From assembly GCA_025869455.1 (NCBI GenBank), contig JAOZVT010000658.1, forward strand, positions 1 through 7,934: DNA of 7,934 nt. The letters run 5' to 3'. A program made the position numbers and the translations under genes. Positions 1-5,472 of the stretch are shown in pieces. The notes under the pieces were generated by a model that was given only the letters and a program-made list of their open reading frames with translations, searched no databases and was not told where the DNA came from. This stretch comes from Prosthecobacter sp. Its GTDB lineage: Bacteria; Verrucomicrobiota; Verrucomicrobiia; Verrucomicrobiales; Verrucomicrobiaceae. Within the stretch, counting starts at the first letter, position 1. Each line of letters opens with the position of its first letter.

Positions 1-5
1 CAGGG

Positions 6-206
6 CTAGGCGCCCTGGGCTAAGTCCGGCGGTCTTTCAGACCGCGATGCAACTCGAGCAAACCGCGAGGCAATGGCGTTTGTAACGATCTTGATCAGGA
101 CGATGAACAAGGTCAGACCAGGATCAAAGTTGAAAGGGGACTGAGTGATAGACTGCGGACATAGGCACCATTCGATTTGCTGAATAGCTTGTTCATATTC
201 CCCAGC
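6..206 (-). pseudogene. Possible remnant or tail of a membrane permease gene
   Basis: A minus-strand frame stays open for 66 codons between TGA at 209-207 and TAG at 8-6, and it has no ATG, GTG or TTG in a sensible starting place. Its middle part (about 60-115) encodes a hydrophobic helix ending in a basic stretch, around LTLFIVLIKIVTNAIASRF. That pattern resembles the last transmembrane helix of ABC permeases of the PstC/PstA kind. A second frame starting at ATG 193-191 encodes MNKLFSKSNGAYVRSLSLS and stops near 113, just where the hydrophobic frame becomes interesting. A frameshifted short gene is therefore another reading. Two perfect hairpins (1-6/12-17 and 29-35/39-45) lie inside or at its end. 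I do not recognise a specific gene, and this may be non-coding. Confidence 0.2.
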
Positions 207-267
207 TCATCATATCCATCTTCGAGTGAAGAACTAATGATGTCTGAAGGTGAGCCGCAAACAACGC

Positions 268-298
268 AAAAACCCCGCCGACATAAAGCGCGGCGGGG
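268..298 (-). terminator. Intrinsic terminator of the coaD-yceD-rpmF cluster
   Basis: Read on the minus strand, the 8-bp perfect GC-only stem (298-291 with 280-273, CCCCGCCG/CGGCGGGG) is followed at once by five T (272-268). The loop is 10 nt. It lies 33 bases after the rpmF stop codon, the right place to end that transcript. The plus strand also has a short T run after the stem, so weak bidirectional use is possible, but no plus-strand gene ends here. Confidence 0.88.
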
Positions 299-330
299 AT
301 TTTGAAATGGGGCTTTTTAAAGCGAGAGGA

Positions 331-516
331 TTACTCCCCAGCGGTGATGTTCAGCACCTGACGGCCTGTGTAGTAGCCGCAGGAAGGGCATGCCACGTGG
401 CCTGGGATGGATGTGCCGCACTCAGGGCAGCTCTTGAGGACGGGGGCGCGCCAGCGGTTAGCTCCCTGACGGAGGCGTTGACGGCTCTTGGATTGTCTGC
501 GTTTTGGATTGGCCAT
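331..516 (-). CDS. rpmF: Large ribosomal subunit protein bL32 (zinc-binding form)
   Basis: The product is 61 residues, the normal size for bL32, a small protein of the 50S subunit. The N-terminus MANPKRRQSKSRQR is the conserved basic entry of the family. Two CxxC pairs, C30-P-E-C33 and C43-P-S-C46, form the zinc ribbon, so this is the zinc-dependent (C+) form and not the cysteine-free paralogue some bacteria induce under zinc limitation. It starts at ATG 516, 15 bases after the yceD stop, so the two genes are very likely co-transcribed. No clear Shine-Dalgarno is seen in this short gap. A strong terminator follows directly. In many bacteria rpmF is followed by plsX and fabH, but neither follows here. 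Confidence 0.97.
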   Translation of the reverse strand: MANPKRRQSKSRQRLRQGANRWRAPVLKSCPECGTSIPGHVACPSCGYYTGRQVLNITAGE

Positions 517-531
517 GTTCGGAAGGGGTCG

Positions 532-1008
532 CTATTTCAATTGATCGAGGGCATTCCAGACTCCGCCGTCAGCTCCGGGCTCTTCGCTGACCAGAGGTTC
601 GTCTGTCGGTTCGAAGTTGCCCTCAGCAGGACAGTCGCGCAGATCAACGTTGCCATCTTCACAGCGCGGGAAGTTCGGAAGGGTAAGCAGGATGTCTTCT
701 CTTATGAGGTCTGTCAAGTCCATCGTTGTTTCCTTTTCAATGGGCACTTCCGCTTGGTAATCGGTCAGCTCCACCTTTTGTTTAAAGGGCTGGAGGCAGC
801 GTCCGCACTCCATGCTGAAGGTGGCCTCTAGGCTACCGGTCACGATGATGTCCTTGCCGTCCTTGATAAAAGTCAGCTCGTAGGTCAGGGGAGACTCCGC
901 TTTCAGCGTGTCTGTCTCGGGTAACTGGAAGAAGGAAGCGGGCAGTTTGCCGCTGACTTGCTTGCCTTCAGTTGGTAAATTGCGGATGTCGAAAAGGAAG
1001 GGATTCAT
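532..1008 (-). CDS. yceD: YceD family (DUF177) protein, L32/23S rRNA-associated
   Basis: This 158-residue protein matches the YceD/DUF177 family by its paired cysteine motif C68-G-R-C71 in the phrase MECGRCLQPF. It also has the family's acidic middle part followed by DLIREDILLTLPNFPRC and a second cysteine pair, C116 and C126, more widely spaced than in many relatives. Family members are almost always encoded immediately before rpmF. In plants and E. coli they have been linked to 23S rRNA accumulation or processing, though the biochemical role is not settled. The C-terminus is acidic (about residues 127-150) and ends in the family-like GVWNALDQLK. The start at ATG 1008 lies 47 bases after coaD, with no obvious ribosome binding site. 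The position just before L32 strongly supports the call. Confidence 0.92.
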   Translation of the reverse strand: MNPFLFDIRNLPTEGKQVSGKLPASFFQLPETDTLKAESPLTYELTFIKDGKDIIVTGSLEATFSMECGRCLQPFKQKVELTDYQAEVPIEKETTMDLTDLIREDILLTLPNFPRCEDGNVDLRDCPAEGNFEPTDEPLVSEEPGADGGVWNALDQLK

Positions 1009-1055
1009 GATGAAATTTGGGGCTGAGGATGGGGGGATACTTCAGAAAGAGTGGG

Positions 1056-1535
1056 TTAGACTCCCAATTTGGCTTTGAGGGCCACCACGACATGCGGGGG
1101 AACAAACTGATTCACATTGCCGCCCAGTCTGGCAATTTCTTTGACAAGGCGACTGCTAATATACGTCAATTCTTCTCTCGGCATCAGGAACATTGTTTCC
1201 AAATTAGGCTCTAGTTTGCGGTTCATGAGCGCCAGTTGGAATTCAAATTCAAAGTCACTCACCGCCCGCAAGCCGCGCACCAGGGCGATGGCAGACTGCT
1301 TTTTGGCAAAGTCCACCAGGAGTCCCTGAAAGGGCATCACGCGTAGATTCGGGATGTGTTCTGTGGCTCCGATCAGCAATTCCACTCTTTCGTCTAAAGT
1401 AAAAAGGCTCTGCTTGGCATTGTCTTGGGCCACCGCCACGATCAAATCATCAAACAAACCCGCAGCACGCTGGAGCACGTCAAGATGGCCGTTGGTGATG
1501 GGGTCAAAACTTCCTGGATAGATGGCGCGGCGCAT
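1056..1535 (-). CDS. coaD: Phosphopantetheine adenylyltransferase
   Basis: CoaD transfers AMP from ATP to 4'-phosphopantetheine, giving dephospho-CoA, the penultimate step of coenzyme A synthesis in the cytosol. The nucleotidyltransferase signature is intact: AIYPGSFDPITNGH near the N-terminus, with the ATP-binding T-x-G-H at its end. The other conserved blocks are VRGLRAVSDFEFEFQLALMN, the MF-MP segment, and YISSRLVKEIARLGGNV. With ATG 1535 the product is 159 residues, typical for the family. An in-frame GTG at 1544 would add three residues. I prefer the ATG because family members usually begin two to four residues before the AxYPGSFDP motif. Neither start has a convincing Shine-Dalgarno. 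The gene heads the coaD-yceD-rpmF cluster and is transcribed away from the thioesterase gene. Confidence 0.97.
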   Translation of the reverse strand: MRRAIYPGSFDPITNGHLDVLQRAAGLFDDLIVAVAQDNAKQSLFTLDERVELLIGATEHIPNLRVMPFQGLLVDFAKKQSAIALVRGLRAVSDFEFEFQLALMNRKLEPNLETMFLMPREELTYISSRLVKEIARLGGNVNQFVPPHVVVALKAKLGV

Positions 1536-1628
1536 AAAAGACACTGGTTACTCGGTGAGACCTCTGGAGAAAAGCGAATGCTCAGGAAAGTTGCAAATAC
1601 TGTCTATCCCTCATATTTCAGAGATTTC

Positions 1629-1711
1629 CCGGAAACTCTAGCATGGAGCACAGGCATCCTGCCTGTGTCTAAACAGCCGAGACGGCTGTTCCCCATAAAA
1701 TGAGTTTTCGG
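1629..1711. repeat. Palindromic twin-hairpin element with closing arms
   Basis: Two adjacent perfect hairpins, each with an 8-bp stem and a 3-nt loop, lie 4 bases apart. The first is CACAGGCA/TGCCTGTG (1649-1656 with 1660-1667), the second AACAGCCG/CGGCTGTT (1672-1679 with 1683-1690). Outside them, 1629-1638 can pair with 1702-1711 over 10 bp including one G-T, closing the whole into a three-way junction. Imperfect direct repeats also flank it (1630-1640 and 1709-1720). The plus-strand translation through the first hairpin reads STGILPV, a phrase I associate from memory with dispersed repeats in Verrucomicrobia and Planctomycetes. It sits between divergent genes, so it is not a transcription terminator for either. 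Likely a REP- or MITE-like repeat. Confidence 0.65.
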
Positions 1712-1736
1712 AAGTCTCTATCAGTCAAACCCACCC

Positions 1737-2168
1737 ATGAACGACGAAAGTACAACCATTGAAACCCGCGAGGAAGTCATGTTTTTCGACACCGACATCG
1801 GAGGCGTCGTTCATAACATCGCCTATTTACGGATGATTGAGACGGCGCGCACCCGCCTGGCCGCTAAATTGGGCATGAAACTGCGGGACATGGCGCAGAC
1901 GCAGATCTATCCCGTCGTGGTCAGGACAGAAATTGATTACCGCAAACCGGCGACCTTGGGGGACGAGCTCGTCATCACCGGGCGTCTGGACAGTGTGGAG
2001 CGTGTGCGTTTCTGGTGTGCCTTTGAAGTCCGCCGGGCAGGGGAGGACACCGTCCTCATTACCTGCCGTCAGTCATTGGCACTTGTCCAAATGCCTCAGG
2101 GGAAACCCCTCCGGCTGCCGGAAGACTGGATGGAAAAGTATGCTCACTTGTTTCTCAAGAAGCGGTAA
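1737..2168 (+). CDS. Acyl-CoA thioesterase, 4HBT/YbgC-FadM type hotdog fold
   Basis: The product is 143 residues, the usual size of a single-domain hotdog thioesterase. The N-terminal block FFDTDIGGVVHNIAYLRMIE corresponds to the family's DTDxxGVVyhxxYLrfxE signature. D20 is the expected catalytic aspartate by comparison with 4-hydroxybenzoyl-CoA thioesterase. R38, in the ART that follows, sits in the same conserved helix. The rest (about 55-135) shows the alternating strands of the fold, including VVRTEIDYRKPATLGDELVI. Such enzymes hydrolyse acyl-CoA or acyl-ACP thioesters in the cytosol, and the chain specificity cannot be read from the sequence. Several family members (YbgC) belong to Tol-Pal operons, but no tol genes are near. 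The start is ATG 1737 without a visible Shine-Dalgarno, 25 bases after the palindromic element. A terminator follows. Confidence 0.9.
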   Translation: MNDESTTIETREEVMFFDTDIGGVVHNIAYLRMIETARTRLAAKLGMKLRDMAQTQIYPVVVRTEIDYRKPATLGDELVITGRLDSVERVRFWCAFEVRRAGEDTVLITCRQSLALVQMPQGKPLRLPEDWMEKYAHLFLKKR

Positions 2169-2183
2169 AAGAGCGGTTTTCTC

Positions 2184-2214
2184 CATCTATTTAGCACTTC
2201 CGTAGTGATAGATG
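2184..2214 (+). promoter_or_regulatory. Upstream hairpin competing with the following terminator
   Basis: CATCTAT (2184-2190) pairs with ATAGATG (2208-2214), and inside it CACT (2195-2198) pairs with AGTG (2204-2207) around a 5-nt loop. This makes 11 pairs with one 4-nt bulge. Its right arm shares 2211-2214 with the left arm of the terminator stem at 2211-2228, so both cannot form fully at once. That is the geometry of an attenuator, but no ligand-binding domain, leader peptide or downstream co-transcribed gene proves regulation. Confidence 0.35.
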
Positions 2215-2234
2215 CCTGAAAAGGCGTCGTTTTT
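2211..2234 (+). terminator. Intrinsic terminator after the thioesterase gene
   Basis: GATGCCT (2211-2217) pairs with AGGCGTC (2222-2228) in seven pairs, one of them G-T, around a GAAA tetraloop of the stable GNRA type. One base later come five T (2230-2234). It lies 43 bases after the thioesterase stop codon and ends well before the next gene. Confidence 0.72.
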
Positions 2235-2261
2235 GCTGGCATCCTACCCCCATTGGATGGC

Positions 2262-2279
2262 GGCGCTTATACTGGCGCT
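2262..2279 (+). promoter_or_regulatory. Possible -10 element flanked by a direct repeat
   Basis: TATACT (2268-2273) fits a sigma-70-like -10 hexamer and lies 29 bases before the ATG of the DUF1549/DUF1553 gene, after the previous terminator. It is flanked by two copies of GGCGCT (2262-2267 and 2274-2279), exactly 12 bp apart. No good -35 hexamer is found at 16-18 bp spacing, so the call is weak. Confidence 0.28.
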
Positions 2280-2302
2280 GACGTATCTACTTAAAAGCAC
2301 CC

Positions 2303-4627
2303 ATGAAAAGCACCCTCATCAAGACAACCCCTAGCTACCGTTTGCCCACGGCGTTGGCTGCCATGGCCTGTGCATTGGCAGGGCTGGCTTCCGCTAAAGA
2401 GATGTCATTGGCGGATGTTCAGGCAAAGGCGCAGCAGATTGACCAAATGGTCAGCGCTAAGCTGGCGAAGGAAAAGATCGACCCGACGGCACCCGTGACG
2501 GATGAGGTGTTCGTTCGCCGTATTTACCTGGATATTTCTGGTCGTATCCCGACCCTGAAAGAGACCACGGATTTCCTGGCGGATAAAAGTGCAAACAAGC
2601 GTGCTGATCTTATTGATGCCTTGCTGGCCTCAGATGGCTACGTGCAGAATTTTGCCAATTACTGGAGCGATATCCTCCGGGTGAAGTCACAGCTCACGCA
2701 GGGCAATAGCCAGCCTGCGGGCGCGGCTTATATCAATTGGTTGCGCGAGTCTCTCAAGACCAACAAGCCCTACGATGAAATGGTGCGTGAGATGCTCACC
2801 GCCAGCGGCAAGACCTATGAAAATGGGGCTGTCGGTTATTACATTCGTGATTATAACATGCCACTGGATAACATGGCGGTGACGACCCAGGTGTTTCTGG
2901 GCACCAGCATGGTCTGTGCACAGTGTCATAACCATCCGTTCGATAAATGGACGCAGATGGACTACTACCAGATGGCAGCTCATAGCAATGGCATGACGGG
3001 GACCAATGGTCTTTCCAACCCCCTCTTGGCAGAAGCTTTTTACGGAAGCACCTCGAAAGCAAAGAAGTCCAAAAAAGGCGCTCCAGGCATGGACTCCATG
3101 ATGATGATGGATTCCTCCATGGCTGGCTTGCAGAAAAAAGATGTGACTCGTGCGATGAGCGAAATCCTGCGTCCTTTGCGCTATAACACGGTGCTGGACC
3201 AGACGGATAAAAGAGCCCTTCGCCTGCCTCACGATTATAAGTATGACGACGCCAAGCCTAAGGCTGTGGTGGAGCCTGTGATCCCAGCTTCGTTTTCTAA
3301 TGATGGTAAGATTGTCAAAGAAGGCCAAAAACCCATTGCCGCCTATGCGCAGTGGATGGCCTCCAAAGAGAATCCTCGCTTTACCCTTGTCATCGCCAAT
3401 CGCCTTTGGAAAAAAGCCATGGGTCTGGGCGTGATGGAGCCTGTGGATGAAATCACCGATTCCAGTGTGCCTAGCAACCCGGCCCTGATGACCTTCCTGG
3501 AAGATACCATGAAGGATCTGAACTATGACATGAAGGCGTATCTGCGCATCGTCTTCAACAGCAGCACCTACCAGCGTGCGGCCTATACGAAGGATGTGGA
3601 AATGGGTGAAGTCTATCATTTCCCTGGTCCACTTCTTCGCCGCATGTCGGCAGAGCAGATTTGGGATAGCATGGTGGCTCTTTACAAGCCAGCGCCGGAT
3701 GCTCCTAGCCTGGATTCAAAAGTGGATCGTGAAACCACCATCCGTAAGGTGGAGTGGCTGGATCGTTCTTTGAATGCTTTGACCGGGGAAGAACTGGCCG
3801 CTGGTGCTGCCAAGGTGGCCGCTGTCCAGAAGCAACTTTCCGCAGACGTGCGTAAGGCACAGGAAGATCTGACGGAAGCCACCAAGAACAAGGATGACGC
3901 AGCCATCCGCGCGGCTAAGAAAGTGGTGTCTAATCAGCGTCGCGCCATTGATCAGGCGGCGGAAGACATCATCTACACGATGGGCTTCAACAAATTCACC
4001 CAGATGGCTAAAGATGGGAAAATCCATGAACTGGTGGATGACACGGAATTTGCCAAAGAAATCGCCAGCGTGATCCGCAGCAAAAAAGGCAAGGATCTGG
4101 ATATCGACGAAGCCTTGGCCATCATGGGAAAACAGCAGCGTGCTAAGCTTTCGGCCATTCAGCAGCAGCGCCTCAAGCGGGATGCTGAGCAGCTGAAAGT
4201 GGAAGATAAAAAGGACCTGGCTGCGCTGAAGGCCTGGGAAAACTATCGCGATAAATACATGATGCGTGCCGCTGATCTGCGTTTCCCAGCTCCCAATGGA
4301 CACTTCCTGCGTGAGTTTGGCCAGAGTGACCGTGAATTGGTGCAGAACGCCAATAACGAAGCCAGTGTCGGTCAGGCACTCATGCTTCTGAATGGGAAGA
4401 CCTTCACCCAGCTCCTGAATCCATTCACCATGATCTCACGCTCTTTGCGCCGCGCAGAGACTGCGGAGCAGACCATTGATACCATTTATCTCTCCCTCTT
4501 TAGCCGCAAGGCGACTCCTGAGGAGATGGCCGTGCTGAAGCCTGTGGTAGAAGGCAAGGGCGCTGTGGGTAAAGGGGATGCGCTTTGGGCCGCCCTGAAT
4601 ACTCGCCAGTTCTACTTCATTCAGTAG
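2303..4627 (+). CDS. Exported DUF1549/DUF1553 protein with CxxCH motif
   Basis: This 774-residue protein starts with a Sec signal peptide: basic MKSTLIK, a hydrophobic stretch at about 14-28, and probable cleavage after A31 in LASA. DUF1549 follows from about 67, with DEVFVRRIYLDISGRIPT and the hallmark C205-A-Q-C208-H209-NHPFDKW. DUF1553 runs from about 346 to near the end, with NRLWKKAMGLGVMEPVDE and, late, NGHFLREFGQSDRE. Between the domains is a lysine-rich then methionine-rich stretch (about 250-275, four consecutive Met at 266-269). Inside DUF1553 is a charged alpha-helical, coiled-coil-like insert (about 505-560 and 610-650). The families are widespread in Planctomycetes and Verrucomicrobia and of unknown biochemistry. 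The CxxCH resembles a haem c site, but no haem binding is shown. A DUF1501 gene often follows, and none is here. The start at ATG 2303 fits the signal peptide. Confidence 0.93.
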   Translation: MKSTLIKTTPSYRLPTALAAMACALAGLASAKEMSLADVQAKAQQIDQMVSAKLAKEKIDPTAPVTDEVFVRRIYLDISGRIPTLKETTDFLADKSANKRADLIDALLASDGYVQNFANYWSDILRVKSQLTQGNSQPAGAAYINWLRESLKTNKPYDEMVREMLTASGKTYENGAVGYYIRDYNMPLDNMAVTTQVFLGTSMVCAQCHNHPFDKWTQMDYYQMAAHSNGMTGTNGLSNPLLAEAFYGSTSKAKKSKKGAPGMDSMMMMDSSMAGLQKKDVTRAMSEILRPLRYNTVLDQTDKRALRLPHDYKYDDAKPKAVVEPVIPASFSNDGKIVKEGQKPIAAYAQWMASKENPRFTLVIANRLWKKAMGLGVMEPVDEITDSSVPSNPALMTFLEDTMKDLNYDMKAYLRIVFNSSTYQRAAYTKDVEMGEVYHFPGPLLRRMSAEQIWDSMVALYKPAPDAPSLDSKVDRETTIRKVEWLDRSLNALTGEELAAGAAKVAAVQKQLSADVRKAQEDLTEATKNKDDAAIRAAKKVVSNQRRAIDQAAEDIIYTMGFNKFTQMAKDGKIHELVDDTEFAKEIASVIRSKKGKDLDIDEALAIMGKQQRAKLSAIQQQRLKRDAEQLKVEDKKDLAALKAWENYRDKYMMRAADLRFPAPNGHFLREFGQSDRELVQNANNEASVGQALMLLNGKTFTQLLNPFTMISRSLRRAETAEQTIDTIYLSLFSRKATPEEMAVLKPVVEGKGAVGKGDALWAALNTRQFYFIQ

Positions 4628-4695
4628 TTGTTCGAGATTTCATCCTGTGATGCAGCGGCGATCCGAACCGATAGCCCCATTTTTGTAAAGCCAAA

Positions 4696-4717
4696 ATGAT
4701 TGGGAGGTAACGGTTTG
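4696..4717 (+). promoter_or_regulatory. Strong Shine-Dalgarno with tiny upstream ORF, out of frame with the next gene
   Basis: GGAGGT (4703-4708) is the best Shine-Dalgarno in the window. Six bases later stands TTG (4715-4717), but this TTG is not in the phosphatase frame; its own frame closes after about 37 codons. The in-frame TTG at 4734 is 25 bases from GGAGGT, too far for normal pairing. A four-codon ORF, ATG ATT GGG AGG TAA (4696-4710), overlaps the GGAGGT. Translation of the phosphatase may be coupled to this leader, or the site may be chance. Confidence 0.35.
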
Positions 4718-4733
4718 CGAATTAGAAAAAGTT

Positions 4734-5378
4734 TTGAAAGCCACACAGCCGAAACATCCCACCCAGCTTTATCTCATCCGCCATGGCGAGGTGGAGGAGC
4801 GTTATCACAAAGTTTTTGGCGGTAGCCGCATTGACATGGGGCTTTCTCCCCTGGGGCAGAAGCACGCCAGTGCCGTGGCCACTTGGCTGGAAAACACAGC
4901 TTTGTATGCCATTTATGCCAGTCCCATGCTGCGCGTTCAGCAGACCTTGGCTCCTTTGTCAGAGGCAAAAGGGCTCAATCCCATCATCATTCCAAGCCTT
5001 CGTGAAGTGGATTTTGGAGATTGGACAGGTTATCACTGGGAAGGCGTGAAGGAACACTTCGGTGTAAGCGCCTTTGATTGGCTGGAGATCATCGAAAGCG
5101 CTGGCATCCCCAATGGTGAGTCGGCAGCAGAAGTCGCCCATCGGGTGGAGCCTGCGTTGATCAAGATCCTCCATGATAATCCCCACAAGAAGGTCGCCAT
5201 TTTCTGCCACGGCGGCATCATTCGTGTCATTCTAGCCCTCATGCTGGGGCAGCCTTTGAAGCACATGGCCCACTTCAATATTGAATATGGCAGCATCAGC
5301 GTTGTCGAAGTACAGCCTGAGAAAAAACATGCTTTCGAGATCGAATTGCTTAATTTCTGCCTTCCTACTGCCGCCTAA
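4734..5378 (+). CDS. Histidine phosphatase family protein (phosphoglycerate mutase-like)
   Basis: The product is 214 residues with the complete active site of branch 1 of the histidine phosphatase superfamily. R16-H17-G18-E19 carries the phospho-accepting histidine. R67 lies in SPMLRVQQT, E91 in LREVDFGDWTG is the likely proton donor, and H159 lies in FCHGG. GESAAEVAHRV (about 124-134) is the conserved helix before the second histidine. Relatives dephosphorylate many small molecules (alpha-ribazole phosphate, sugar phosphates), and the substrate cannot be chosen from sequence, as no cobalamin or glycolysis genes are nearby. It is soluble, with no signal peptide. The start is uncertain: the frame is open from 4689 but has no ATG before the RHGE motif, so TTG 4734 is the only reasonable start. 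It lies 106 bp after the DUF1549/DUF1553 gene and 94 bp before ffh. Confidence 0.88.
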   Translation: MKATQPKHPTQLYLIRHGEVEERYHKVFGGSRIDMGLSPLGQKHASAVATWLENTALYAIYASPMLRVQQTLAPLSEAKGLNPIIIPSLREVDFGDWTGYHWEGVKEHFGVSAFDWLEIIESAGIPNGESAAEVAHRVEPALIKILHDNPHKKVAIFCHGGIIRVILALMLGQPLKHMAHFNIEYGSISVVEVQPEKKHAFEIELLNFCLPTAA

Positions 5379-5400
5379 AAAGACGTATCATCAGTTATCG

Positions 5401-5441
5401 GGTCGGCTGATATCGACCTTGCACACTGGGACAGCCCAGTG
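5401..5441 (+). promoter_or_regulatory. Tandem hairpins in the ffh leader
   Basis: GGTCGG (5401-5406) pairs with TCGACC (5413-5418), five Watson-Crick pairs plus one G-T. Five bases later CACTGGG (5424-5430) pairs perfectly with CCCAGTG (5435-5441) around ACAG. No T run follows, so neither is a standard intrinsic terminator for the phosphatase gene. They end 31 bases before the ffh ATG and may lie in its 5' untranslated region. An alternative pairing, ATCAG (5390-5394) with CTGAT (5407-5411), would compete with the first hairpin. Confidence 0.4.
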
Positions 5442-5472
5442 ATTACTGACGTGTACCCACTGACTCACCGAA

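Noticed and set aside
250..831. Plus-strand open frame of 193 codons over the rpmF and yceD genes
   Set aside because: It is antisense to two clearly recognised genes and to the terminator, and its product shows no family motif. It is open only because of the codon pattern of the real genes.
1536..1544. GTG start giving CoaD three extra residues
   Set aside because: It is possible, but it has no better ribosome binding site, and family members start close to the AxYPGSFDP motif, as the ATG at 1535 does.
2354..2374. Lipoprotein signal (Cys at residue 23) in the DUF1549/DUF1553 protein
   Set aside because: The residues before the cysteine (A-M-A) do not match a lipobox, and the hydrophobic core continues to a good LASA cleavage site.
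2915..2929. CAQCH read as proof of a c-type cytochrome
   Set aside because: The motif is a normal part of DUF1549. One CxxCH in this family is not evidence of bound haem, and no cytochrome c fold or maturation gene is seen.
2687..3619. Long minus-strand open frame of 310 codons
   Set aside because: It lies entirely inside the DUF1549/DUF1553 gene on the opposite strand. The translation is histidine- and isoleucine-rich shadow sequence without domains.
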